64,000 nucleotides of DNA. It comes from JAGVGT01 sp963807225 (GTDB taxonomy: Bacteria; Desulfobacterota; Desulfobulbia; Desulfobulbales; JAGXFP01). Under the pieces are notes generated by a model. The model was not told the DNA's origin. It saw nothing but the letters and a program-made list of their open reading frames with translations, and made no database searches. Made by a program: the position numbers and the translations under genes. The stretch covers positions 192,371-256,370 of the forward strand of contig CAWEAD010000010.1 in the NCBI GenBank assembly GCA_963807225.1, given 5' to 3'. Shown piece by piece: positions 49,978 to 59,117 of this stretch (positions within the stretch are counted from its first letter, which is position 1; each line of letters begins with the position of its first letter).

Positions 49978-51319
49978 TTATGCGACAATTTGCTCCAGGC
50001 GGTCGATCAGTTCCCGGAACCGTCGTCCGAAGGCGGGCTTGTTCTTGTTGCTGTCACCACAGAGCAGAATCCGCCTATCCTCATGGGTTCCGGGGGAAAT
50101 CCGCAGCCATATCCGGCGGTGGGTCAGGAAGAAACAGCTGACCAGGCCGACAAACATCGTCAGACATCCGAAATAAACAATCAAAAGACCGGGATCTTTG
50201 GTGACCAGAAGGAGGGTAGTATAGTACTGGCGCAACGAGACGGTGAATTTCCTCCCCGATAGCCCGATAGTTGCGGTGTCCTGGTTTTTAATCCAGAAGA
50301 ACGAGGGTGGCACGCCGGGTTTGGCGGTGAAACTTATCTTTGCCTGCTTTGTCGTCCCGTCCTCGGTGGTTTTGAGTTCTTCGATCCGGAAAGAGATCTC
50401 GTTTCCCTGCCAGGCAACATCCTGCTCCGGGGAGACTCGGAAGTCTTGTTCGCTGGCCGCTGGTCAGGTCGCGAATCCGGACGAAAAATTCCTCCATGGG
50501 AAAGGAGTCGGCCTGATAAAAAGTTAGCCCGTGGTAGGTGAGGGGATCATTGACGATAATCGATTTTTTATAGGGCGTTTTCCGTTCCGGGTCGAAGACG
50601 CTTAGATCGGCGCGGTACTGTTTGACCATACCGTTGTCATAGAGGGTTCTTTCGAACCGATCGCACTGGAGCTTGAAGCCGAGCGGAACCGGTTTCCGGC
50701 TTCCCTGTAGGAAAATGTTGTTGGTGGCTCTTCCTTCCGGAAGGAAGACATAAGCCTGGTAACCGAAAAACTTGCCGGTCACGGCGCCGACCAGGATGAT
50801 CAGAACGCTGAGGTGGACTACGTAGACGCCGAGCCTGGTCCAGGCGCCCTTCTGGGAAAACAGGAGAGTTGACCCTTCGCTTTCCAGTCGTCGGACATTT
50901 CTACAGCCGGAATGAATCAGGAACTGCCGCATCTTTTCGGTGGCCTCGACGGCCGGCAGGTTGATTTCCATTCGGTGGGTGAAACTCATCCTGGCCAGAC
51001 TTTGGGGATCGATGCTCAGATTATCCCTGACCACCATGCGCCAAACGCCGGGCAGCCGTTCGATGGTACAGACCACCAGATTGACGGCAAAGAGGCAGAG
51101 CAGGGTAAGATACCACCACGATTCGTACATCTTGTTGACGTTAAGAATCTCGAAAAATCGGGCCAGGCCCGGACCGTATTCCTGGACATAGTAGGAAGGC
51201 GCTTGCCCCTGCTTGATCAAGGTGCCGACGATTGAGGTGGCGGCCAGGACGATCAGGGAGATCAGGGCGAGTTTGACCGAAGCAAAGAAACGCCAGGCTA
51301 TATTCTTCACTTTTGGCAT
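49978..51319 (-). CDS. resB: ResB-like cytochrome c biogenesis protein, one frameshift
   Basis: System II cytochrome c maturation subunit (Ccs1/ResB) that, with CcsA, delivers heme to CxxCH apoproteins. Two frames join near 50460 into about 446 residues. The first holds the paired N-terminal helices (LALISLIVLAATSIVGTLIKQG), a second helix (WWYLTLLCLFAVNLVVC), a third (VYVVHLSVLIILVGAVTG) and the large periplasmic domain. The second holds SFFWIKNQDTATIGLSG and the last helix (GLLIVYFGCLTMFVGLVSCFF). It converges on the octaheme gene. No CcsA homologue is in the window. Confidence 0.82.
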
Positions 51320-51809
51320 GGAATTATTTGTATCTTGGGGTTAATGTAAAAAAATTAATCATGACAAGGAGATATGATCGTTGGACATATATACCTAAGG
51401 TAATTCCAGTCCTGAGTCAATGATTTTGAACCTGCGTATTTATGGCAAATTCCCAGTCATGGTTTGTTCAATTCCTGGAAACACTTTGGCAGCCCAATTC
51501 AATTTAAGTTATCAAGATGGCACTTATCCAAGGCAAGTTGGTTAGTCTTTGCATGTCCGTCTTATTTGTTGTCATTTAAGGCAATCCAAGTCCAGCTTGT
51601 TCGGTCGCAGCACTGAGGGAATCAAAAATGAGATTAGCTAATTAGTTTTTCTCAGTTGGCTCCATGTTTCTAGGCAGGATTCAGTTCCGGAGCCCAACAG
51701 GAACGAGGGTTGCTCATCCTTTCGAACCGGGCTTCAACCTGGAACATAAGGCGAAGCGGGGGGAATTTTTCAGACAGGCGGCAGCCACCGATATTCAAGG
51801 CCGGAGTCA
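51320..51809. other. Gap before the polysaccharide region
   Basis: No gene found. GAGTCAATGATTTTGAACC (51413-51431) is nearly repeated at 51803-51821 as GAGTCAATGATTATGAACC, the second copy containing the start codons of the next gene. No clear promoter can be fixed; several AT-rich stretches (51335-51400, 51600-51650) could serve. Confidence 0.4.
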
Positions 51810-53723
51810 ATGATTATGAACCCAGGGTTTTTAAGTAGACGTTCTTTTCCCGCAATACTGCTGATCTTGTTGGCCGGAATCCTGGTTTATGCCAACACTT
51901 TTCAGGTACCCTTTGTCCTTGATGATCTTTACGTGATTGTCCAAAATCCCGGGATCAGGGGATTGGCCAATTTTAGCCATGTTAATTCACCAGTCCAACA
52001 GATTTTATTGCCACGGATCATTGCCTATTTTTCATTCGCCCTCAACTACCAGTTCGGCGGGCTCCATGTTGCCGGTTATCATCTGGTAAATCTGATTATC
52101 CACTTGATTTCCGGCTTGCTGGTCTACGTTCTATTACACCTGACCTTCCAGACCCCTTATTTAAGAGAAAGGGCGAAAGGTTCAGGGGTAGGGGTAACCC
52201 TTTGCGGATTCGTCCCATTGTTCGCGGCCTTGCTCTTTATCGTCCACCCGGTGCAAACCCAAGCGATTACCTATATCGTGCAGAGGATGGCATCGCTGGC
52301 GGCAATGTTTTATCTTTTATCCGTGGTTCTCTATGTTATTGGGCGCCTGCACATGGAAAATGGGGAGGGAAAGGCTATCTCAGGCCTGACTATCCTTTTT
52401 ATTGGAGGGTCGGTCGCTGCCGCTTTGATGGCCATGAAGACCAAGGAGAACTCTTTTACCCTACCTCTTGCCATCGTGCTTTATGAGGGGTGCTTTTTCC
52501 GGGGGGCATGGAAACGGCGAATATTTTCCATGTTGCCGTTACTGGCGACTCTCCCCGTTGTCCCGCTGGGCATATTCGCCAACGGGAAAGGTTCGGGCCA
52601 ACTACTGGTAGATCTAAGCGAGAAGACGCTGGCTGCCGGCAAACTGACCAGGCTTGAATATTTAGTCACCCAGTTCCGGGTAGTCGTCACCTACATACGC
52701 TTGCTGATTTTTCCAGCCAATCAGAATCTTGACTACGACTATCCGGTTTACCAGAACTTCTTTACCCCGCCGGTTTACCTGTCGTTCTTGTTACTGGTAT
52801 TTATTCTAGGCTTGGCAATATTCCTTATCTGGCGGACAAGGTCCATCAGCCCCTACTCTTCGCTCCATGATCTACCATCATCAATCCCTGATTTAAATCG
52901 ACAGACTAGCTCCAGTGACCCTGCTCTGCGGCTCATCGCCTTTGGGATTTTTTGGTTTTTCTTGACCTTAGCTGTTGAATCCAGCATAGTCCCGATCGCC
53001 GATGTTATCGCGGAACATCGACTATATCTGCCAAGTTTTGGAGCTGCAGCGGCCTTTTCTACAGCAATTGCTTTGCTGTTCAGAAAATTATTCCCTCGTT
53101 CTGCCAATGGCAAAGTGCTTGTCTTAGGCGCGGCCTTGCTAATCCTAGTTCTGGGCTTCGCCAGTTATCAGCGGAATCAGGTTTGGGGTAATAAAATACT
53201 ATTATGGCAGGATGCCGTCTCCAAATCACCCAATAAAGCCAGGCCATACAATAATCTCGGAAATGCTCTAATTGATGCCGGCCGTATACCAGAGGCAATA
53301 AAGGTCTTATCACGAGCTATTGCGATTGCTCCGTTGCATCCCAGCGCCTATAACAATCTAGGCCTTGCCTATATCAAAAGCGATCAGAACAGCGCCGCTG
53401 TGCCATTGTTGAAAAGGGCAATCGGTTTGGATTTGTATTACGCCGACGCCTATATTAATCTGGCTGCGGCTTATAATCAGTTGCGGCAATTTGCATTGAC
53501 AGTCGCTCTTTTGGAGCAGAGACTCGACCGAAATGACTGGCTAAGCGAAAGAGTCGAAGCCCATTACCAACTCGGTGTGGCATATGCTTTCTTGGGGAAT
53601 TTTGAAGGGGCCAAGCGAAAGCTGGCGGTTGTCAACAAAGCCGGTGCTTCCGTTCTGGCTGCGGATCTGGTTCGCCTGCTGGGTAAGAATGCAGGGCACG
53701 GAATTTCCTCTGGGACACGATGA
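51810..53723 (+). CDS. Polytopic membrane protein with C-terminal TPR repeats
   Basis: A 637-residue protein. About 12 membrane segments fill residues 10-460, with a GT-C-like opening (VLDDLYVIVQNPGIRG, where the Asp pair is a typical first-loop feature, and FALNYQFGGLHVAGYHLVNL). A short linker leads to about four tetratricopeptide repeats (ARPYNNLGNALIDAGRIPEA, PSAYNNLGLAYIKSDQNSAA, ADAYINLAAAYNQLRQFALT, VEAHYQLGVAYAFLGNFEGA). The layout matches the TMTC/glycosyltransferase-TPR family seen in many deltaproteobacteria. A glycosyl-transfer role on surface components is inferred. Confidence 0.78.
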   Translation: MIMNPGFLSRRSFPAILLILLAGILVYANTFQVPFVLDDLYVIVQNPGIRGLANFSHVNSPVQQILLPRIIAYFSFALNYQFGGLHVAGYHLVNLIIHLISGLLVYVLLHLTFQTPYLRERAKGSGVGVTLCGFVPLFAALLFIVHPVQTQAITYIVQRMASLAAMFYLLSVVLYVIGRLHMENGEGKAISGLTILFIGGSVAAALMAMKTKENSFTLPLAIVLYEGCFFRGAWKRRIFSMLPLLATLPVVPLGIFANGKGSGQLLVDLSEKTLAAGKLTRLEYLVTQFRVVVTYIRLLIFPANQNLDYDYPVYQNFFTPPVYLSFLLLVFILGLAIFLIWRTRSISPYSSLHDLPSSIPDLNRQTSSSDPALRLIAFGIFWFFLTLAVESSIVPIADVIAEHRLYLPSFGAAAAFSTAIALLFRKLFPRSANGKVLVLGAALLILVLGFASYQRNQVWGNKILLWQDAVSKSPNKARPYNNLGNALIDAGRIPEAIKVLSRAIAIAPLHPSAYNNLGLAYIKSDQNSAAVPLLKRAIGLDLYYADAYINLAAAYNQLRQFALTVALLEQRLDRNDWLSERVEAHYQLGVAYAFLGNFEGAKRKLAVVNKAGASVLAADLVRLLGKNAGHGISSGTR

Positions 53724-54279
53724 ACAAAATCGTCGTCACCCCTTGTCGATAGTGCAGGTTTTTGCGAAGTTGACCTACGGATTCGGCAAGTAGAGGCTTG
53801 AATTTTAGCCAATATTCTTCCGGATGATTTCGTAACACGGATTCATCGGTTTCTTTGGGGTAAGCCTGATATGTTGCGTCATGGCAAGAGAATGCGATCT
53901 TTATTGTCCGTGAGGCTAGAATCCCCCGCCGCCGAAGTTCCAACCTGAGCATCTTTCCTGATGCAGATGGTCTAATGGCCGCAAACCCGGCAATTTTACG
54001 GATTTCAAACTCGGTTGATAGCCAGGAAACGTATGGCAAAACCAACCGTGGCACGAACATCGAGAAGGTCAAAAGAATATGCTGGAGCTGATGGTGGCCA
54101 ATGAGCGCAACAATGCCAACTCTTCCGTTTATATTTACAACCAGCGCAATCGCTATAATCTTCTGGAAGAATCCCTGATGAAAGAACTTCGGGCAGGAGA
54201 CTCTTCCATCGCTGGCATGTACACAAATACTAATATAAAAGGTTGTATTGGCAATCTTTGACTGCTCAACGGAAACCTT
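53632..54279 (-). CDS. Unrecognised open frame, possibly a gene remnant
   Basis: A frame of about 215 codons open from 54279 to 53632 on the minus strand. It has no ATG or GTG before a TTG at 54072 and overlaps the end of the TPR gene. The translation (for example FEIRKIAGFAAIRPSASGK and FHDATYQAYPKE-like SCHDATYQAYPKETDESVL) has a protein-like composition but no motif I recognise. It may be the 3' part of a lost gene. Nothing else is supported between 53724 and 54353. Confidence 0.22.
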   Translation of the reverse strand, partial: KVSVEQSKIANTTFYISICVHASDGRVSCPKFFHQGFFQKIIAIALVVNINGRVGIVALIGHHQLQHILLTFSMFVPRLVLPYVSWLSTEFEIRKIAGFAAIRPSASGKMLRLELRRRGILASRTIKIAFSCHDATYQAYPKETDESVLRNHPEEYWLKFKPLLAESVGQLRKNLHYRQGVTTILFIVSQRKFRALHSYPAGEPDPQPERKHRLC

Positions 54280-54353
54280 TTACCGTGACGAAGAAGCAGG
54301 AATAAGGCAGTCATGATGCCGCGAAAGAAAAGAAGAGTTATTGCCATTCCCGT

Positions 54354-55697
54354 ATGGTTACTAGAGATATGAACTGGACCAGATTCCTACCACGACCCAT
54401 CAGAGAGCAGATCTTGGGTCGCGCCAACCTGCAGAAAATCTTCAGCAACACTGGTTGGATGATGGGAGATCAGGTCGTCCGTCAGGTCGTAGGACTTCTG
54501 ATTGGGGTGTGGCTGGCCCGCTACCTGGGGCCGCAACGCTTCGGTGAGTTAAGTTATGCCTATGCATTAGTGTTGATCGTTTCCCCCCTTGCCTCCCTGG
54601 GGCTGGAGGAGATCGCCATACGACGCATGGTGCAGGATCCGTCCTGCCGGGACGAAGAGCTTGGCTCCTCATTCATTCTCATGGTTGGCGGCGGGTTGGT
54701 TGCCTTTTCACTGGCCATGGCCTCGATATTTCTGGCGCGCCCTGATGATCGCTTAGGTCAGTGGTTGGTCGGAATCCTGGCTACCGGTATCATTGTCCAG
54801 GCCTTTATTGCCATTGAGTTCTGGTTCGAGTCGCAAATGCAGTGGAAGTTTACGGTCTACGCCAAGACTTCAGCCTTCCTGCTCGTAAGCATTGTCAAGA
54901 TCGGTCTTATCGTGTTGAAGGCGTCATTGGTAGCCTTTGCCTGGGCAGGTCTGGCTGAGACCGTCATTGGCTCAATCGGCTTGCTCACCGTCTATCGGCG
55001 CCGTGGGTTTTCGATCAGTTCCTGGCGCTTCAGTTGGCCCTCTGCCAGGTCATTGCTGAGAGACAGTTGGCCCTTGGTTTTCTCCACCTTGCTGACTATG
55101 ATCTATCTGCGCATCGACCAGGTCATGCTTGGCAATATGGTGGGGAGCAAGGAGCTTGGCGAGTATTCGGTGGCTGTGCGGATTGCAGAGGCATGGTATT
55201 TCATTCCGATAGTCTTCTGTTCCGCCGCTTTTCCGGCGATCATGAAAGACGAAGCCATCTCAGAGGAGCTTTTTTATGCCCACCTGCAGAGGCTTTACGG
55301 ATTGATGGCACTTCTTGCCTATGGGGTTGCCCTGCCAGTTGCCCTTTTTTCCAGGGAGGTCATTCAGGTGCTGTTTTCTTCGGCCTATACCGAAGCCGGA
55401 CCTCTGTTGGCCATCCTGATCTGGACCGGTCTCTTCACCAGTTTTGGGGCCGTACGTAACCTGTTGATCTTAACCAAAAATTGGACCAGGTTGAATCTGC
55501 TGTGCACGGCTTTGGGGTGTGTTCTCAATATTCTCCTGAACCTTTTCCTGATCCCTCAATATGGTGCCATGGGCGCTGTTGTCGCCACGTTTATTTCATA
55601 TTGGTTTGCTGTGCATGGGGCCTGCTTCCTTTTTACGCCCCTGCGAAAAACCGGCTGGATGATGACCAAGGCGATGTTCTACCCGCGGGTCTGGTGA
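54354..55697 (+). CDS. Oligosaccharide flippase (Wzx/PST family)
   Basis: A 447-residue, roughly 12- to 14-helix inner-membrane protein of the MVF/MATE-like polysaccharide transporter family, moving lipid-linked repeat units across the membrane. The family start NTGWMMGDQVVRQVVGLLIGVWLARYLGP and the internal LRIDQVMLGNMVGSKELGEYSVAVRIAE segment are typical. An in-frame ATG at 54369 is an alternative start. It heads a string of sugar-related genes on the same strand. Confidence 0.87.
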   Translation: MVTRDMNWTRFLPRPIREQILGRANLQKIFSNTGWMMGDQVVRQVVGLLIGVWLARYLGPQRFGELSYAYALVLIVSPLASLGLEEIAIRRMVQDPSCRDEELGSSFILMVGGGLVAFSLAMASIFLARPDDRLGQWLVGILATGIIVQAFIAIEFWFESQMQWKFTVYAKTSAFLLVSIVKIGLIVLKASLVAFAWAGLAETVIGSIGLLTVYRRRGFSISSWRFSWPSARSLLRDSWPLVFSTLLTMIYLRIDQVMLGNMVGSKELGEYSVAVRIAEAWYFIPIVFCSAAFPAIMKDEAISEELFYAHLQRLYGLMALLAYGVALPVALFSREVIQVLFSSAYTEAGPLLAILIWTGLFTSFGAVRNLLILTKNWTRLNLLCTALGCVLNILLNLFLIPQYGAMGAVVATFISYWFAVHGACFLFTPLRKTGWMMTKAMFYPRVW

Positions 55698-55769
55698 TCA
55701 GCTATTAAAGCTAAGGAATAAATTTGAGGCATTGTTTGTGAAATTTGTCTGAATTTGGAGATTGATGTA

Positions 55770-56408
55770 ATGCTAAAGAATATCAAACCCCGGCTGCGAG
55801 GTATAAAGAATGCCGTGGTGCTCTTGTGTAAAGGGGACTGGCGGGAATTTTACACCCGCCTTCGTATAACTTTGGGGCAGGTTGACCTGAGACACGATCC
55901 TAGCGAGGCGATTTCCGAACGTACCCATTCTTACGCGGATTCAGGTGGACTTGAATTTGACAATATTATGGCTAATTTCTCTATCAGCCCCGATGATGCC
56001 ATTGTCGATTTTGGCTGTGGTAAGGGTGGAATTCTCATATCCCTGTCAAAGTATCCGTTTAGTAAGATTACCGGCGTGGAAATAGCACCTGACTTGGTTG
56101 CTATAGCCCAAAGAAATATCAAAACGCTCAAGATAAAGAATGTAGGGATAGAATGTTGTGATGCAGCGGAGTTTAACCAGTTGAATGAATACAATTATTT
56201 TTACTTCTTTGATCCATTCCCTTGTGTCGTGATGCAGGAGGTTATCTCTAATATTGAGAAATCAATACGTGAGCAGCCTAGGGCAATAACGATTATTTAC
56301 TTAAATCCCTATTGTCATGATCTTATTGAATCGAACAAAGCTTTCATTAAGAAGAGAGAGTTGGCTCATTTTGAGCACAAGTGCTTTATCTATTCCAACG
56401 TTACCTAA
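55770..56408 (+). CDS. Class I SAM-dependent methyltransferase
   Basis: A 212-residue Rossmann-fold enzyme. Motif I is DAIVDFGCGKGGIL, the acidic end of beta-2 is ITGVEIAPD, and a post-I CCDAAEF and an FFDPFPC segment follow. The substrate is unknown; the neighbours suggest a sugar or lipid-linked intermediate. The ATG at 55770 is preferred to the TTG at 55755. The stop overlaps the next ATG (TAATG). Confidence 0.78.
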   Translation: MLKNIKPRLRGIKNAVVLLCKGDWREFYTRLRITLGQVDLRHDPSEAISERTHSYADSGGLEFDNIMANFSISPDDAIVDFGCGKGGILISLSKYPFSKITGVEIAPDLVAIAQRNIKTLKIKNVGIECCDAAEFNQLNEYNYFYFFDPFPCVVMQEVISNIEKSIREQPRAITIIYLNPYCHDLIESNKAFIKKRELAHFEHKCFIYSNVT

Positions 56409-57433
56409 TGGATATTTTGCGCCCCCCAAAATTGATTTTAACAGATTCCCTTCGGACTGCCTATCGTTCCGGTAGGGCAGTGTGTCGGAAAGTGGGCGCA
56501 ATTAAAAATTATTTTCTTAACCTGATTGATTGTCCGATTATCATTCTGATTTACCATCGGGTGACGGATCTTTCCTCTGATCCGGAGAAGCTTGCTGTAT
56601 CACCAGGTAATTTCCGTCGGCAGATGGAGTTTCTCAAGCAGCACTTCCAAATTGTTCGTTTTGAAGAGGATTGGTCCGATCGGAAGGAACCAGCGGTCGT
56701 CATCACCTTTGATGACGGTTATGCCGATAATGTCCTTGAAGCGCTACCTGTTTTGGAAGAGGTGGGGGTGCCGGCTACCATCTTCGTCAGCACCGGTCAT
56801 ATCGGAACTGATGAGGAGTTCTGGTGGCACCACTTGGAAGGTATTTTGCTGCGTGAGGGGGAATTCCCTGACCATTTTGTCTTGAACGATCCCCTCTATG
56901 GGCGGTACTGGGACACCGATACCGCTCAGCAGCGAAAGGTGCTGTATGCTTCGCTCAATGCACTCATGCAGAGGGTTTGCCCCGAGCGCCGGGAGGTTTG
57001 GCTGGATCAGCTTAGCCAATGGGCTCCCCCGGGCAAGGCGGGGAAGAGTATCCATCGTTCCATGACCCGGGAGGAGTTAAAGCGACTTGCCGTAAGCAAG
57101 TGGGCGACGATCGGGGCTCATACGGTGACCCATCCAGCCCTTTCTGCCTTGACCGAAGAACAGCAGCGCAAGGAGATATTGACGTCCAGGCAGCAGTTGG
57201 AAAACATCACCAGCACGAAGATAACGACCTTCTCTTACCCCTTTGGCAGAAAAAAGGACTACAACCGGACTTCGGTTCGCCTCTGCCGCGAAGCCGGCTT
57301 CATAAAGGTGGCCTCAAATTTCCCTGGTCAGGTTCATACCTGGACCGATCCACTGCAACTCCCCCGACATCTGGTTCGTAACTGGGATCTGGATACTTTT
57401 GCCGCCGAGATGAAGGGCTTTTGGACAAGATGA
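56408..57433 (+). CDS. Polysaccharide deacetylase (NodB homology domain)
   Basis: Removes N-acetyl groups from surface sugars. The 341-residue protein has the NodB catalytic motif TFDDGYADN (Asp base and metal Asp), the YHRV opening, a TIGAHTVTHPALSAL metal-binding His motif and TFSYPFGRKKDYN. No signal peptide is visible. It is translationally linked to the methyltransferase upstream (TAATG) and to the glycosyltransferase downstream (ATGA). Confidence 0.88.
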   Translation: MDILRPPKLILTDSLRTAYRSGRAVCRKVGAIKNYFLNLIDCPIIILIYHRVTDLSSDPEKLAVSPGNFRRQMEFLKQHFQIVRFEEDWSDRKEPAVVITFDDGYADNVLEALPVLEEVGVPATIFVSTGHIGTDEEFWWHHLEGILLREGEFPDHFVLNDPLYGRYWDTDTAQQRKVLYASLNALMQRVCPERREVWLDQLSQWAPPGKAGKSIHRSMTREELKRLAVSKWATIGAHTVTHPALSALTEEQQRKEILTSRQQLENITSTKITTFSYPFGRKKDYNRTSVRLCREAGFIKVASNFPGQVHTWTDPLQLPRHLVRNWDLDTFAAEMKGFWTR

Positions 57434-58668
57434 AAGTCTTGATGCTCAACACCTTCGATGAAGTAGGTGGGGCGGCCCGGGCGACAATGCGTCTGCTCGG
57501 GGGGGTCCGGGACCAAGGTATCGATTGCAGGCTTCTTGTCCAATTCAAAACCGGCAACGCCGGCGAGGTCATCTGTAATAGCAACTCTCTGCGCAAGTTG
57601 GGGCGCCGGCTGAAGTTGTTTTTGGGATTGCTGCCGGTGCGGATGTATCCGAACAGACCGGAAAATAACTTTTCGCCCGCTTTGCTGCCGGACCATCTCG
57701 TAGCGGAGATCAAGGCAATTGATCCGGACATTATTCATCTCCACTGGCTTGGGGCGGGGTTTCTACGGGTGGAGACTCTTCGCAGGCTCGGTAAACCCCT
57801 CATCTGGACTCTGCACGACTCCTGGGCCTTTACCGGAGGGTGCCATGTCCCCTATGCTTGCAAGCGCTATCAGCAGAGTTGTGGGGCATGCCCGGTCCTC
57901 GGTTCATCGCGGGAAGGGGACCTCTCTCGCTGGACCTGGAACCGGAAAGAGAGGGCCTGGCGGGACCTGAATCTGACCGTGGTGACCCCCAGCCGTTGGC
58001 TGGCCGATTGTGCCCGGTCAAGCTCACTTTTTCGCGATCTCAGGGTGGAGGTGATCCCCAATGGTCTGGATACCGGAATGTTCAAGCCCGGAGATAAAGA
58101 GCAGGCGCGAAAGTTGCTGGGGTTGCCGAAAGACAAAAAGATTATTCTTTTCGGCGCGGTGCGAGGCACCACAGACCCGAATAAAGGATTCCATCTGTTG
58201 ACCAAGGCCCTGCAGGTCCCTCGGTAAGGACCTGAAACAACTGGCGGTGGTCTTCGGCTCTGACAATGTTGACCACGGCCGATCTGGGGATGCCCGTGGT
58301 GAGTCTCGGTCGCATTGATGACGACAAGAGGTTGGCCGCAATCTATTCAGCTGCCGATGTCTTTGTAGCCCCCTCAATGCAGGAGCCTTTTGCCAGACGC
58401 AGACGGAGGCCATGGCTTGCGGTACGCCGTGCGTGGCTTTCAGGCCACGGGGTTGCTTGATATCATTGAACATCAGCGCTGCGGCTATCTGGCGCAACCG
58501 TATGAGACAGAAGACCTGGCAAGTGGCATCGCTTGGGTCCTCGAGGACAACAGCCGTCATGCGGAGCTTTCGCGCCGGGCGCGACTGAGGGTGGTGGAGG
58601 AATTTGGCCTCGATAAGGTGTCGGCCCGCTATATCACTATATATCGGGAGTTGCTGGAAAATAGGTAA
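57430..58668 (+). CDS. Glycosyltransferase family 4 protein, frameshifted
   Basis: About 410 residues when two breaks (near 58222 and 58395) are joined. The GT-B fold is evident: N-terminal FDEVGGAARATMRLL, a DIIHLHWLGAGF segment, VTPSRWLAD and VEVIPNGLD, then the C-terminal donor-binding RIDDDKRLAAIYSAADVFVAPSMQE followed by QTQTEAMACGTPCVAF (the E-x7-E region). Its opening resembles WcaC-like colanic acid enzymes. It is the last gene of the sugar cluster; the acceptor is unknown. Confidence 0.8.
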
Positions 58669-59117
58669 GGTCTGGGAGCTGATTGCAAGGTTCTTTGTAA
58701 CTATTCGGTTCGAAGCAAAAAACGGAGCACATGCCATGAACCGAAGCTATTCAGCAGTGCGAAGATGCGCGAAATAGGCCTGCGAGCTATAGCCCGCCTA
58801 TGAGAGCAGGCCTATATCAAAGAAGATGCGGTGCTGCTGGACAGTTACTAATCTTATATGTGGGAGAAGGTCCGATAGAAGCCATTAGTCAGTACAGTCT
58901 CCAACTAAGAAGTGTCATCTGAGACCTTAGACAATGATGGGAGGAATGTATACTCGAGTTTGTGACGTGGTTTTTTTCATGTTGAAAACATTACATAACT
59001 GCTGTAGAAATTCCGCTAATTCATATTTTTATGCAAGTCTGTATCTGTGAAAATTTCCGAAAAGCTCCCAGGTATTACGCCATCGAAACTTTCCTCGTCG
59101 ACGGGTTGATCACAGCA
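58669..59117. other. Boundary gap with a perfect inverted repeat
   Basis: No gene supported. ATAGGCCTGC (58774-58783) and GCAGGCCTAT (58806-58815) form a perfect 10-bp inverted repeat with a 22-base centre that is itself partly symmetric (GAGCTATAGCCCGCCTATGAGA). No T run follows, so it is not a typical terminator. It could be a regulator or recombination site. Base composition drops and codon use changes after this gap. Confidence 0.45.

Noticed and set aside
51552..51566. Possible sigma-54 promoter TGGTTAGTCTTTGCA before the TPR gene
   Set aside because: The spacing between GG and GC is 9 bases rather than 10 and the -24 part is poor.
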